From assembly GCF_014190915.1 (NCBI RefSeq), contig NZ_JACHVU010000008.1, forward strand, positions 1-64,000: a stretch of DNA of 64,000 bases, in the 5' to 3' direction. Both the position numbers and the translations under genes were made by a program. Under the pieces are notes generated by a model. The model searched no databases, was not told the DNA's origin, and worked only from the letters and a program-made list of their open reading frames with translations. The stretch is from Mycolicibacterium iranicum. GTDB taxonomy: Bacteria > Actinomycetota > Actinomycetes > Mycobacteriales > Mycobacteriaceae. Shown here in pieces: positions 45,984-55,536 of the stretch (position 1 is the first letter of the stretch; each line of letters opens with the position of its first letter).

Positions 45984-47161
45984 CAGGGGCGCGCCTCTCG
46001 GGGCAGGCCGAGCACCCGCTCGGCGATGATGTTGCGCTGAATCTCGTTGGAACCGCCGTAGATCGTGTCCGAGCGCGAGAACAGGTACAGCCGCTGCCAT
46101 TCGCTGAACTCCCCATCCGGCAGGGTGAGTGCAGCGACACCTTCGACGTCCATCGCGATCTCGCCGAGTTCGCGATGCCAGTTGGCCCACAACAGCTTCG
46201 AGATGTTGTCCTGGCCGGGGCGCTCGACATCCATGGTCGCCAGCGCGTACGAGCGCATCGCCTTCAGCCCGGCCCACGAGCGGACCAGCCGTTCGCGGAT
46301 CAGCGGGTCGTCGGCGGCGCCGGTGCGCTTGGCCAGCTCGACGAGGTTCGAATGCTCACGGGCATAACGGATCTGCTGGCCGAGCGTCGACACGCCGCGC
46401 TCGAAGGTCAGGGTGCCCATCGCCACACGCCAGCCGTCGCCCGGTTCGCCGACGACGAGATCGGCATCGGTGCGGGCGTCGTCGAAGAAGACCTCGTTGA
46501 ACTCCGAGTCCCCGGTCAGCTGGATGATCGGCCTGATCTCGACACCGGGCTGGTCCAGCGGTACCAGCAGATAGGACAGCCCGGCATGGCGCTTGGAGCC
46601 CTTCTCGCTGCGGGCGACCACGAAACACCACTGCGCCCAGTGCGCCAGCGACGTCCACACCTTCTGGCCGTTGATGACCCAGTATTGATTCTCCGTCGCT
46701 CCGCTCGCCCCGGGATCGCTGACAAGCGTCGCGGTGGTCGCGACGTTGGCGAGGTCGCTGCCCGCGCCCGGTTCGGAGTAGCCCTGCGACCACAGCTCGG
46801 TGACGTCGAGGATCTTCGGGAGGAACCGCTTCTGCTGCTCGGGGGTGCCGTAGGCGATGAGCGTCGGCCCGACCAGTTCCTCACCGAGATGGTTGACCTT
46901 GTCCGGTGCGTTGGCCTTGGCGTACTCCTCGTAGAACGCGACGCGATGGGCGACGGACAGGCCGCGGCCGCCGTGCTCCTCGGGCCAGCCGAGGCACGTC
47001 AGCCCCGCGGCGGCCAGGTGCCGGTTCCACGCGAGCCGCTCCTCGAACGCCTCGTGTTCGCGCCCGGGGCCGCCCAATCCCTTCAGGGCGGCGTACTCAC
47101 CGACCAGATTCTCGGCGAGCCAGTCGCGGACCTCAGCCCTGAACTCCTGGACCTCTATCAC
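45983..47161 (-). CDS. fadE30: Acyl-CoA dehydrogenase FadE30
   Basis: 392 residues from the GTG at 47161. Acyl-CoA dehydrogenase motifs: WSQGYSEPGAGSDLANV, GQKVWTSLAHWAQWCFVV and the C-terminal YGGSNEIQRNIIAERVLGLP. FadE30 dehydrogenates an early CoA thioester of HIP degradation (5-hydroxy-HIC-CoA). A frame stays open for 1278 more codons upstream across fadD3-fadE32, but that is antisense to well-defined genes. A KstR2 box lies 17 bp upstream and the gene is divergent from fadD3. No Shine-Dalgarno is clear, so leaderless start is possible. Confidence 0.92.
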   Translation of the reverse strand: MIEVQEFRAEVRDWLAENLVGEYAALKGLGGPGREHEAFEERLAWNRHLAAAGLTCLGWPEEHGGRGLSVAHRVAFYEEYAKANAPDKVNHLGEELVGPTLIAYGTPEQQKRFLPKILDVTELWSQGYSEPGAGSDLANVATTATLVSDPGASGATENQYWVINGQKVWTSLAHWAQWCFVVARSEKGSKRHAGLSYLLVPLDQPGVEIRPIIQLTGDSEFNEVFFDDARTDADLVVGEPGDGWRVAMGTLTFERGVSTLGQQIRYAREHSNLVELAKRTGAADDPLIRERLVRSWAGLKAMRSYALATMDVERPGQDNISKLLWANWHRELGEIAMDVEGVAALTLPDGEFSEWQRLYLFSRSDTIYGGSNEIQRNIIAERVLGLPREARP

Positions 47162-47177
47162 CCCTGTAGGGTAGCCT

Positions 47178-47191
47178 ACCAAGCACTTGCT
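47178..47191. promoter_or_regulatory. KstR2-type operator between fadE30 and fadD3
   Basis: ACCAAGCACTTGCT fits AnCAAGnnCTTGnT at all fixed bases. It sits in the 60-bp divergent gap, 17 bp from the fadE30 start and 31 bp from fadD3, and should control both transcripts. Confidence 0.9.
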
Positions 47192-47221
47192 TGGGTACCC
47201 CGGATTGCTACAGGAGCGTGG

Positions 47222-48751
47222 ATGACGACCTCCCCGAGGACCACTCCCGCGGTTCTCGACCGGATCGCGCGCGAGCTTCCCGACCACGACGCCGTGGTGA
47301 CCGCGGCGCGCACGCTCACCTACGCCGACCTGCGCTCCGAGGTACGGCAGGCGGCGGCCGCGATGATCGATCGGGGCGTCGAACCCGGCGACCGCATCGC
47401 GCTCTGGGCGCCCAACACCTGGCACTGGGTGGTGGCCTGCCTGGCCGCTCACCACGCCGGCGCCGTCCTGGTTCCGCTCAACACCCGCTACACGGCCAGC
47501 GAGGCCGAGGACATCCTGGCCCGCACCGGCGCACCCCTGCTGTTCGCCTCCGGCGAGTTCCTCGGCGTCGACAAGGCGGCCGCCGTCGACCGCGAGGCGC
47601 TGCCCGCTCTGCGGCACATCGTGCGCATCCCGGTCGACGAGGACGACGGCACCTGGGACGAATTCGTCGCGCGCGGAACCGATCTGACCGCCGTCGAGGC
47701 CCGGGCCGCCGCCGTCGGACCGGACGACGTCTCCGACATCCTGTTCACCTCGGGCACCACCGGGCGCAGCAAGGGCGTGCGGTGCGCGCACCGGCAGTCG
47801 CTCGACGCCTCGGCCGCGTGGGCGCAGTGCGGGCAGGTGAGCAGCGCCGACCGCTATCTGTGCATCAACCCGTTCTTCCACAACTTCGGCTACAAGGCCG
47901 GGATCCTGGCGTGCCTGCAGACCGGCGCGACACTGTTCCCGGAGCTGACTTTCGACCCCGAGAGGACGATGCGCGCGGTCCAGGACCACCGCATCACGGT
48001 GCTGCCAGGTCCTCCCACGATCTACCAGACGCTGCTGGACCATCCGAAGCGGCCGGAGTTCGATCTGGGCTCGTTGCGGTTCGCCGTCACCGGCGCCGCC
48101 ACGATCCCGGTCGTGCTGATCGAACGGATGCAGACCGAACTCGACATCGACGTGGTGCTCACGGCCTACGGCCTCACCGAGGCAGCAGGTTTCGGCACGA
48201 TGTGCCGCGCCGACGACGACGCGGTCACCGTGGCCACGACGTCGGGCCGTCCCATCGCGGACTTCGAACTGCGCATCGGGGACCAGGGTGAGGTGCTGCT
48301 GCGCGGACCGAACGTGATGCTGGGCTACCTCGACGACCCCGAGGCCACCGCAGCGGCCGTCGACGCCGACGGCTGGCTGCACACCGGTGATGTGGGCGAA
48401 CTCGACGAGGCCGGAAATCTGAAGATCACCGACCGTCTCAAGGACATGTACATCTGCGGCGGCTTCAACGTCTATCCCGCCGAGATCGAACAGGTGCTGG
48501 CCCGTCTGGACGGCGTGGCCGAGGCGGCCGTCATCGGAGTCCCCGACGAGCGGCTCGGCGAGGTCGGCAAGGCTTTCGTGGTGACACGTCCGGGTGCCGA
48601 TCTCGATGAGAAGGCCGTGATCGCGTTCACGCGGGAACATCTCGCGAACTTCAAGACCCCGCGGTCGGTCGAATTCCTCGACGCACTGCCGCGCAACCCC
48701 GGCGGCAAGGTGGTCAAACCTGTGCTCCGCCAACGTAGTGAAAGGGCCTGA
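47222..48751 (+). CDS. fadD3: HIP-CoA ligase FadD3
   Basis: 509 residues of the adenylate-forming family. The P-loop is ILFTSGTTGRSKGV; further motifs are TAYGLTEAAGFGT, GWLHTGDVGELD, KDMYICGGFNVYPAEIE and the C-terminal catalytic-lysine region RNPGGKVVKPVL. FadD3 activates HIP to HIP-CoA, the first step of ring C/D degradation; HIP-CoA is also the KstR2 inducer. The ATG is preceded by AGGAG. It is first in the operon fadD3-fadE31-fadE32-fadE33-aspB-MFS. Confidence 0.93.
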   Translation: MTTSPRTTPAVLDRIARELPDHDAVVTAARTLTYADLRSEVRQAAAAMIDRGVEPGDRIALWAPNTWHWVVACLAAHHAGAVLVPLNTRYTASEAEDILARTGAPLLFASGEFLGVDKAAAVDREALPALRHIVRIPVDEDDGTWDEFVARGTDLTAVEARAAAVGPDDVSDILFTSGTTGRSKGVRCAHRQSLDASAAWAQCGQVSSADRYLCINPFFHNFGYKAGILACLQTGATLFPELTFDPERTMRAVQDHRITVLPGPPTIYQTLLDHPKRPEFDLGSLRFAVTGAATIPVVLIERMQTELDIDVVLTAYGLTEAAGFGTMCRADDDAVTVATTSGRPIADFELRIGDQGEVLLRGPNVMLGYLDDPEATAAAVDADGWLHTGDVGELDEAGNLKITDRLKDMYICGGFNVYPAEIEQVLARLDGVAEAAVIGVPDERLGEVGKAFVVTRPGADLDEKAVIAFTREHLANFKTPRSVEFLDALPRNPGGKVVKPVLRQRSERA

Positions 48752-48754
48752 GTC

Positions 48755-49879
48755 ATGGACCTGACCTTCGACGACGCCACCTCGGAGTTCCGCTTCGAGG
48801 TCCGGGAGTTCCTCGCGTCGAACACCGACGCGTTTCCGACGAAGTCCTACGACACCGCCGAGGGCTTCGAGCAGCACCGGCACTGGGACAAGGTGCTCTT
48901 CGATGCCGGCCTGTCGGTGATCACCTGGCCGCAGAAGTACGGCGGGCGTGACGCGTCGCTGCTGCAGTGGATCGTCTACGAGGAGGAGTACTTCCGGGCG
49001 GGCGCCCCGGGCCGGGCCAGCGCCAACGGCACGTCGATGCTTGCTCCGACGCTCTTCGCGCACGGTACCGAGGAGCAGCGCGACCGCATCCTGCCGAAAA
49101 TGGCCAGCGGCGAGGAGATCTGGGCGCAGGCGTGGTCGGAGCCGGAGTCGGGCAGCGACCTGGCCTCCCTGCGCTCCACCGCGACGCAGACCGACGGTGG
49201 CTGGCTGCTCAACGGCCAGAAGATCTGGAGCTCGCGGGCGGTGTTCGGGGAGCGGGCGTTCGGGCTGTTCCGTTCCGATCCGCAGGCGCAGCGCCACAAG
49301 GGCCTCACCTACTTCATGTTCGACCTGAAGGCAGACGGCGTCACCGTGCGCCCGATCGCACAGCTCGGCGGTGACACCGGATTCGGCGAGATCTTCCTCG
49401 ACGACGTGTTCGTCCCCGACGAGGACGTGATCGGCGGTGTGCACGACGGATGGCGCGCGGCGATGAGCACGTCGAGCAATGAGCGCGGCATGTCGCTGCG
49501 CAGCCCGGCGCGATTCCTGGCACCCGCCGAACGGCTTGTGGCCCAGTGGAAGGACAACCCGGACCCGGCGTTCACCGACCGGGTGGCCGACGCGTGGATC
49601 AAGGCGCAGGCCTACCGGCTGCACACCTTCGGCACCGTCACCCGGGTCTCGCAGGGCGGCGAACTCGGCGCCGAGTCGTCGATCACCAAGGTGTTCTGGT
49701 CGGACCTCGACGTCGCCCTGCATCAGACCGCACTGGACCTGCGCGCCGCCGACGGCGAGCTGATGGATCCCGTCGCCGAAGGTCTCCTGTTCGCACTCGG
49801 CGGTCCGATCTATGCCGGTACCAACGAGATCCAGCGCAACATCATCGCCGAGCGGCTGCTGGGCCTGCCCCGAAAGTAG
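48755..49879 (+). CDS. fadE31: Acyl-CoA dehydrogenase subunit FadE31
   Basis: 374 residues, starting 3 bp after fadD3. Motifs: WAQAWSEPESGSDLASL, NGQKIWSSRAVFGERAFGLF and the C-terminal GGPIYAGTNEIQRNIIAERL. In M. tuberculosis FadE31 pairs with FadE32 or FadE33 to make alpha2beta2 dehydrogenases acting on late, ring-opened HIP-derived CoA esters. Its length is that of the larger partner. Confidence 0.9.
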   Translation: MDLTFDDATSEFRFEVREFLASNTDAFPTKSYDTAEGFEQHRHWDKVLFDAGLSVITWPQKYGGRDASLLQWIVYEEEYFRAGAPGRASANGTSMLAPTLFAHGTEEQRDRILPKMASGEEIWAQAWSEPESGSDLASLRSTATQTDGGWLLNGQKIWSSRAVFGERAFGLFRSDPQAQRHKGLTYFMFDLKADGVTVRPIAQLGGDTGFGEIFLDDVFVPDEDVIGGVHDGWRAAMSTSSNERGMSLRSPARFLAPAERLVAQWKDNPDPAFTDRVADAWIKAQAYRLHTFGTVTRVSQGGELGAESSITKVFWSDLDVALHQTALDLRAADGELMDPVAEGLLFALGGPIYAGTNEIQRNIIAERLLGLPRK

Positions 49880-49885
49880 ACAGAC

Positions 49886-50845
49886 GTGAACTTCGAGATA
49901 GACGAACAGCAGCGCGATTTCGCCGCCAGCATCGACGCGGCGCTGGGCGCAGCGGATCTGCCCGCCGCCGTGCGCGCCTGGGGTGCCGGAGACACCGCCC
50001 CCGGTCGCAAGGTGTGGGCCCAATTGGCCGACCTCGGCGTAACGGCACTGCTGGTGCCCGAGAAGTACGACGGCATCGAGGCCCATCCCGTCGATCTGGT
50101 GGTGGCGCTGGAACGCCTCGGTCGATGGAACGTCCCCGGTCCGGTGACCGAATCCATCGCGGTGGCACCGCTTCTGCTCGGCGACGACGAGCGCGCGGGC
50201 GCGCTGGCCTCCGGCGAGCTGATTGCCACCGTCGCCGCTCCCCCTCTGGCACCCCGCGCCGTCGATGCGGACACCGCAGGTCTGATCCTGCTCGCCGAGA
50301 GCGGCTCGGTCGCCGACGCCGAGCGGGGCTCCGAGCACGAGTCGGTCGACCCCAGCCGGAAGCTGTTCGATGTCACGGCGGCCGGAGACACGCGTCCCGC
50401 CGACGTGGAAAGGGCCTTCGAGTTCGGGGCACTGGCCACGGCCGCCCAGCTGGTGGGTGCCGCCCAGGCCATGCTCGACGCGTCGGTCGAATATGCCAAG
50501 CAGCGCAGCCAGTTCGGCACGATCATCGGCACCTACCAGGCCATCAAGCACAAGCTCGCCGACGTCCTGATCGCGGTGGAGCTGGCCCGGCCGCTGGTGT
50601 ACGGGGCTGCCCTGTCGCTCGCTGACGGATCGGACGACGCGGCCCGTGACGTCAGTGCCGCGAAGGTCGCTGCGGCCGACGCCGCGCTGCTGGCGGCGCG
50701 ATCGTCGTTGCAGACCCACGGCGCGATCGGTTTCACCCAGGAGCATGACCTGTCGTTGTTGCTGCTGCGGGTTCAGGCACTGCGTCCTGCGTGGGGCGAT
50801 CCGACGTGGCACCGCAGGCGAGTGTTGGAGGCACTGACCAAATGA
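49886..50845 (+). CDS. fadE32: Acyl-CoA dehydrogenase subunit FadE32
   Basis: 319 residues, short acyl-CoA dehydrogenase chain. The FAD-side pattern LVGAAQAMLDASVEYAKQRSQFGTIIGTYQ and LQTHGAIGFTQEHDLSLLL is visible. The GTG start is 6 bp after fadE31, and the stop overlaps the fadE33 ATG by 4 bp. FadE32 is needed for the late step after IpdAB ring opening in M. tuberculosis and works as a heteromer with FadE31. Confidence 0.9.
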   Translation: MNFEIDEQQRDFAASIDAALGAADLPAAVRAWGAGDTAPGRKVWAQLADLGVTALLVPEKYDGIEAHPVDLVVALERLGRWNVPGPVTESIAVAPLLLGDDERAGALASGELIATVAAPPLAPRAVDADTAGLILLAESGSVADAERGSEHESVDPSRKLFDVTAAGDTRPADVERAFEFGALATAAQLVGAAQAMLDASVEYAKQRSQFGTIIGTYQAIKHKLADVLIAVELARPLVYGAALSLADGSDDAARDVSAAKVAAADAALLAARSSLQTHGAIGFTQEHDLSLLLLRVQALRPAWGDPTWHRRRVLEALTK

Positions 50846-51783
50846 GCGAAGAGCGGGATCTGTTGCGCGACACCGTCGCCGCGCTGGTCGAGAAGCATGC
50901 TTCACCGGAAGCTGTCCGGACGGCCGCTGCCTCGGAGCGCGGGTACGACGAGTCGCTGTGGAAGATGCTGTGCGAACAGGTCGGTGCGGCGGCACTGGTG
51001 GTCCCGGAGGAACTCGGTGGCGCCGGCGGCGAGTTGGCCGATGCCGCAGTGGTCCTCGAGGAACTCGGCCGTGGCCTGGTGCCGACCCCGCTGCTGGGCA
51101 CCACCCTGGCGGAGCTGGCGTTGCTGTCGGCCGACGAACCCGACACCGCTCTCCTGGAGGGCCTGGCCGAGGGCACCGCCATCGGCACCGTCGTTTTCGA
51201 CCCGGGCCATGTGGTGAACGGGAACATCGCCGATGTCGTCATCGCCGCCGACGGCCGGACATTGACGCACTGGACGTCGTTCACGACGACGCCCGCGGTC
51301 GCCATGGACATCACACGGCCGCTCGCCGCCGTCGAGGCGTCCGACACGACCCCGCTCGGGGACGATCCCGGGCTGGCCGACACCGCGGCCATCCTGCTGG
51401 CGGCCGAACAGGTCGGCGCCGCGTCGAGGTGCCTTGAGCTGACCGTCCAGTACACGAAGGACCGCGTTCAGTTCGGCAGGCCCATCGGCAGCTTTCAGGC
51501 CCTCAAGCACCGAATGGCCGATCTGTACGTCGCGGTCCAGTCGGCCAAGGCGGTCGTCGACTCGGCGGTGTCGGATCCGTCGGCGACGTCGGCGGCATTG
51601 GCGAGGTTGGCTGCCAGCGAGGCATTCTCGAAGGTCGCGGCCGAGGCGGTGCAGATGCACGGCGGTATCGCGATCACCTGGGAGAGCGACATCCAGCTGT
51701 ACTTCAAACGTGCGCATGGCAGCGCGCAGCTGCTCGGACCTCCGCGGGAGCAACTGCGCCGTCTCGAATCCGAGGTGTTCTAG
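50842..51783 (+). CDS. fadE33: Acyl-CoA dehydrogenase subunit FadE33
   Basis: 313 residues from the ATG at 50842, overlapping the fadE32 stop (ATGA); the longer open frame start inside fadE32 is rejected. Motifs: LLAAEQVGAASRCLELTVQY, VQFGRPIGSFQALKHRMADL, MHGGIAITWESDIQLYFKRA. It is the second small partner subunit for FadE31. It is very close to FadE32 in layout, suggesting an old duplication. Confidence 0.9.
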   Translation: MSEERDLLRDTVAALVEKHASPEAVRTAAASERGYDESLWKMLCEQVGAAALVVPEELGGAGGELADAAVVLEELGRGLVPTPLLGTTLAELALLSADEPDTALLEGLAEGTAIGTVVFDPGHVVNGNIADVVIAADGRTLTHWTSFTTTPAVAMDITRPLAAVEASDTTPLGDDPGLADTAAILLAAEQVGAASRCLELTVQYTKDRVQFGRPIGSFQALKHRMADLYVAVQSAKAVVDSAVSDPSATSAALARLAASEAFSKVAAEAVQMHGGIAITWESDIQLYFKRAHGSAQLLGPPREQLRRLESEVF

Positions 51784-51792
51784 CCTGAGACC

Positions 51793-52947
51793 GTGACGGT
51801 CTCCCTGCGCGCCGGTATCCCGCCGTTCTATGTGATGGACGTCTGGCTGGCGGCCGCCGAACGTCAGCGCACGCACGGCGATCTGGTGAATCTGTCGGCC
51901 GGGCAGCCCAGCGCCGGTGCGCCGTCGGCGGTGCGGGACGCCGCGATCGCCGCACTGAACCGCAACCAGCTCGGGTACTCCGTCGCCCTGGGCATCCCGG
52001 AGCTGCGCACCGCGATCGCCCGTTCCTACGCGACCAGGCACGGGTTGACCGTCGACCCCGCCGACGTCGTCGTCACCACCGGCTCTTCCGGGGGTTTTCT
52101 GCTGGCATTCCTGGCATGCTTCGACGCGGGAGACCGCGTGGCGATCGCGAGCCCGGGCTACCCGTGTTACCGCAACATCCTGACCGCGCTCGGCTGCGAG
52201 GTCGTGGAACTCCCGTGCGGTCCGGAGACCAGGTTTCAGCCGACGCTGCAGATGCTGAAGGATCTGGACCCGCCGGTCTCCGGGGTGATCGTCGCGAGCC
52301 CGGCCAACCCGACGGGCACCGTCATCGCGCCGGAGGAGCTGGCGGCGATCGCGACGTGGTGCGCGTCGTCGGGGGTGCGGCTGATCAGCGACGAGGTTTA
52401 CCACGGCCTGGTGTATCCGGGCGCGCCGGAGACCAGCTGCGCCTGGGAGACTTCGCGCGAATCGGTTGTGGTGAACAGTTTTTCGAAGTACTTCGCGATG
52501 ACCGGATGGCGCCTCGGCTGGCTCCTCGTTCCCCAGGAATTGCAGCGCGCGGTGGACCGTCTCACCGGCAACTTCACCATCTGCCCGCCGGTGCTGCCGC
52601 AACTCGCCGCCGTCGAAGCGTTCACCCGGGCGTCGGTCGCCGAGGCCGAAGCACTGCTCACGGGGTACGCCGCCAACCGGACACTGCTGCTCGACGGGCT
52701 GCGCGGCATCGGTATCGACCGCCTCGCGCCCACCGACGGCGCGTTCTACGTCTACGCCGACGTCTCGCACCTGACCACGGATTCGCTGTCATTCTGCTCG
52801 AAGCTGTTGGCCGACACCGGTGTTGCGATCGCGCCGGGGGTCGATTTCGACACCGTACGGGGCGGGGCATTCGTGCGCCTGTCGTTCGCCGGACCGTCGG
52901 CCGACATCGACGAGGCACTGCGTCGCATCGGAGCCTGGCTGCGGTGA
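51793..52947 (+). CDS. aspB: PLP-dependent aminotransferase (AspB-type, class I/II)
   Basis: 384 residues of the fold type I aminotransferases: VVVTTGSSGGFLLAFLACFD, GVIVASPANPTGTVI, and the PLP lysine in NSFSKYFAMTGWRLGW. It corresponds to Rv3565 (annotated aspB) at the end of the fadE31-33 operon. Its link to steroid degradation is positional only; the amino donor and acceptor are unknown. The GTG start is 9 bp after fadE33, and the stop overlaps the MFS gene start by 4 bp. Confidence 0.85.
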   Translation: MTVSLRAGIPPFYVMDVWLAAAERQRTHGDLVNLSAGQPSAGAPSAVRDAAIAALNRNQLGYSVALGIPELRTAIARSYATRHGLTVDPADVVVTTGSSGGFLLAFLACFDAGDRVAIASPGYPCYRNILTALGCEVVELPCGPETRFQPTLQMLKDLDPPVSGVIVASPANPTGTVIAPEELAAIATWCASSGVRLISDEVYHGLVYPGAPETSCAWETSRESVVVNSFSKYFAMTGWRLGWLLVPQELQRAVDRLTGNFTICPPVLPQLAAVEAFTRASVAEAEALLTGYAANRTLLLDGLRGIGIDRLAPTDGAFYVYADVSHLTTDSLSFCSKLLADTGVAIAPGVDFDTVRGGAFVRLSFAGPSADIDEALRRIGAWLR

Positions 52948-54110
52948 GCGCCGCTTCGCAGCGGGCACCTCTCCTCGCGGCAGGTTTCACCACGGCGTTC
53001 GGCGCCCACGCCGTCGCCGGGACACTGGGCACCACGACGTCCGGTACGGCGGCGTCTCTGTTGACCCTCGGTGCGCTGCTGGCGATCTACGACGGCGCCG
53101 AGGTCATCCTCAAGCCGGTCTTCGGCACCCTGGCCGACCGGATCGGCGCCCGCACCGTGCTCATCGCCGGGCTGGTGATCTTCGCGCTGGCGTCGCTCGG
53201 GTACGCGGTGGCCGACGACACCGCCTGGCTGTGGGCCGGCCGTTTCGGCCAGGGAGTCGGGGCCGCGGCGTTCTCACCGGCGGCGTCGGCCCTGGTGGCG
53301 CGTCTGACGCCGACCGAGGCCCAGGGGCGGGCGTTCGGCACCTACGGGTCGTACAAGTCGATCGGCTACACGCTGGGCCCGCTGCTCGGCGGTGTCCTTG
53401 TCGCGGCGGGAGGTCTGCGGTTGCTGTTCGCGGTGATGGCGGTGCTCGCCGCAGCGGTGGCGGTGTGGGCGGCGGTCTCGGTGCCCCGCGTCGCTCCGCT
53501 GCCCAGAAAACGTCAGACCGTGCTCGACACTGTGCGCCGCTTCTCCGAGTCCTCCTTCGTCACACCCACTCTCGCACTCGCCGCGGCGACCGCCGCGCTG
53601 TCGGTCGGAGTCGGCTTCCTCCCGGTGCTCGGCACCCAGGCCGGCCTCTCGCCCGTCGTGACCGGCGCCGTGGTGTCCCTGCTCGCCTTGACCACCGCCG
53701 TCGCGCAACCCCTGGCGGGCCGGGCCGTCGACGCGGGGCGGCTCACCCTGAGGGCGGGGATCGTCGCCGGCGTCGTCCTCACCGCGGCCGGCCTGGCCGC
53801 CGCGGCGCTGCCCGGCCTCGCGGGACTGCTGTGCGCCGGGGTGGTCATCGGGGCCGGGTGCGGGCTGATCACCCCGCTGGCGTTCACGATGCTGGCCAGG
53901 ACGACACCGGCCGAGCGGCTCGGACAGACGATGGGGGCCGCCGAGATCGGCCGGGAGTGCGGGGACGCGGCGGGCCCCCTGGCGGTCGCCGCGATCGCGG
54001 CGGTCTCGACGGTGACGTTCGGCTTCCTCGGGCTGGCCGCCGTGGTGATGGCGGCCGGCGCGGCGACCCTGGGGGTCACCCGAGCCCGCGGCAGCGCAGA
54101 TCCTGGCTGA
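52944..54110 (+). CDS. Major facilitator superfamily transporter
   Basis: 388 residues from the GTG at 52944 (overlap with aspB stop). About twelve membrane helices; the loop 2-3 motif GTLADRIGARTVLIAG and GRFGQGVGAAAFSPAASALVARL are typical of drug/proton antiporter-type MFS proteins. Coupling to aspB places it last in the KstR2-controlled fadD3 operon. It could export or import a metabolite of the pathway, but the substrate is unknown. Confidence 0.82.
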   Translation: MSAASQRAPLLAAGFTTAFGAHAVAGTLGTTTSGTAASLLTLGALLAIYDGAEVILKPVFGTLADRIGARTVLIAGLVIFALASLGYAVADDTAWLWAGRFGQGVGAAAFSPAASALVARLTPTEAQGRAFGTYGSYKSIGYTLGPLLGGVLVAAGGLRLLFAVMAVLAAAVAVWAAVSVPRVAPLPRKRQTVLDTVRRFSESSFVTPTLALAAATAALSVGVGFLPVLGTQAGLSPVVTGAVVSLLALTTAVAQPLAGRAVDAGRLTLRAGIVAGVVLTAAGLAAAALPGLAGLLCAGVVIGAGCGLITPLAFTMLARTTPAERLGQTMGAAEIGRECGDAAGPLAVAAIAAVSTVTFGFLGLAAVVMAAGAATLGVTRARGSADPG

Positions 54111-54163
54111 CGGAGGCTGTCGGTGACCCGGACTTGTCGGAGGGTGGCGGTAGTCTCGAACAC

Positions 54164-55447
54164 ATGTTCGACAGCATGTTCGATATCGATCCGGACGCCT
54201 CCGAGGGGCAGCTCCGCACCCTCGTCGAACACTGCGAACTGCTGAAATCGAAAGCTGCTGCCGCGCAAGCGCGGGCGACCGCACTCTGGGCCCAGAAGCG
54301 GGCCGCGGCCGAGCAGGCGGCGGGCGTGCGGGCAGACCGGCGCGGGAAGGGCCTCGCCTCGGAGATCGCACTGGCGCGTCGCGACGCCCCGGTGAAGGGC
54401 AACACCCATCTCGGGCTCGCCACCGCACTCGTGCACGAGATGCCCCGCACCCTGGCCGCCCTCGAGCGTGGCCGGCTCTCGGAGTGGCGGGCCACCCTGA
54501 TCGTGCGCGAATCGGCCTGCCTGAGCGTCGAGCACCGCCGACGGCTCGACAGGGAGCTCTGCGACGAAGCCGACGGCTTCACCGGCTGGGGCGACGCCCG
54601 GGTGGCCGCCGCGGCGAAGAAGATCACCGCGCGACTGGACGCTGCCGCCGTGGTGGAACGCAACGACAGAGCGGTCAGGAATCGCTGTGTGACCACCCGT
54701 CCCGCCCCCAATGGCATGGTCTACCTGACGTTCCTGACCTCGCTGGCCCAGGGCATCGGGATGTATGCCGCCCTCTCGCGCGAGGCTGACACGACGGGCG
54801 ACGGGCGCTCGCGGGGACAGGTCATGACCGACACCGCCTACGCGCGGATCACCGGCCGCAGCGTGACCGCGGCCATCGATGTGCACCTCAATCTCGTCCT
54901 CTCCGACACCACCCTGTTCGGTGGCGACGACTGCCCCGGCGTGCTGCAGGGCTACGGACCGGTTCCGGCCGAGGTGGTCCGACACCTGGTCGGTGACGCG
55001 GCCGGTGACGACAGCGCCAAGGCGACGCTGCGACGCCTGTACCGGCACCCCCGGTCGGGGCAATTGGCGGCGATGGAATCCCGGGCCCGGATCTTCCCCA
55101 AAGGGTTGGCGACGTTCATCGGTCTGCGCGATCAGACCTGCCGCACCCCGTACTGCAACGCCCCGATCCGCCACCACGACCACGCCACACCCGACCGAGA
55201 CGGCGGCCCGACCAGCGCGCTCAACGGGCTCGGGCTGTGCGCTGCTTGTAACTACGCCAAAGAAGCACCCGGCTGGCGGGTCACCACCAGCGCAGAGAAC
55301 GGCTCCCACAGCGCGGAGTACGTGACACCGACCGGGGCGACGTACCGGTCGATCGCGCCGCCACTGCCGGGCCCGCCCGTGTTGCGGCAAGTCAGCCTGC
55401 TGGAGGGCACATTCAGCGTGGACCTCGTGACGTTCTGCGCCGCCTGA
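54164..55447 (+). CDS. DUF222/HNH endonuclease-domain protein (13E12 family)
   Basis: 427 residues from the ATG at 54164. A DUF222 helical region covers most of the protein; the C-terminus has an HNH-type site: CRTPYCNAPIRHHDHATP, then ALNGLGLCAACNYAKEAPGW, with the two Cys pairs and His residues expected for zinc and metal. Such genes (REP13E12-like) are numerous in mycobacteria and may be parts of old mobile elements. I see no repeats or integrase beside it. The gap of 53 bp from the MFS stop suggests it is outside that operon. Confidence 0.82.
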   Translation: MFDSMFDIDPDASEGQLRTLVEHCELLKSKAAAAQARATALWAQKRAAAEQAAGVRADRRGKGLASEIALARRDAPVKGNTHLGLATALVHEMPRTLAALERGRLSEWRATLIVRESACLSVEHRRRLDRELCDEADGFTGWGDARVAAAAKKITARLDAAAVVERNDRAVRNRCVTTRPAPNGMVYLTFLTSLAQGIGMYAALSREADTTGDGRSRGQVMTDTAYARITGRSVTAAIDVHLNLVLSDTTLFGGDDCPGVLQGYGPVPAEVVRHLVGDAAGDDSAKATLRRLYRHPRSGQLAAMESRARIFPKGLATFIGLRDQTCRTPYCNAPIRHHDHATPDRDGGPTSALNGLGLCAACNYAKEAPGWRVTTSAENGSHSAEYVTPTGATYRSIAPPLPGPPVLRQVSLLEGTFSVDLVTFCAA

Positions 55448-55536
55448 GCAGGCAGCTGCGGAGTAGTGTTGCGCCGTCCATGGCAGGGGCGCAACCGGCG
55501 GTCAGGCCTCACCGGAATCGCGTTGGGCGGTAGCGA

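Noticed and set aside
47162..50995. Minus-strand open frame extending fadE30 upstream by 1278 codons across fadD3, fadE31 and fadE32
   Set aside because: It is antisense to three strongly supported genes and has Arg/Gly/Pro/His-rich composition with no family motifs. It reflects high-GC codon bias removing stops.
54164..55447. DUF222/HNH gene as an active mobile element or homing endonuclease
   Set aside because: No inverted or direct flanking repeats, integrase or interrupted target seen; 13E12-type genes are common stand-alone genes in mycobacteria.
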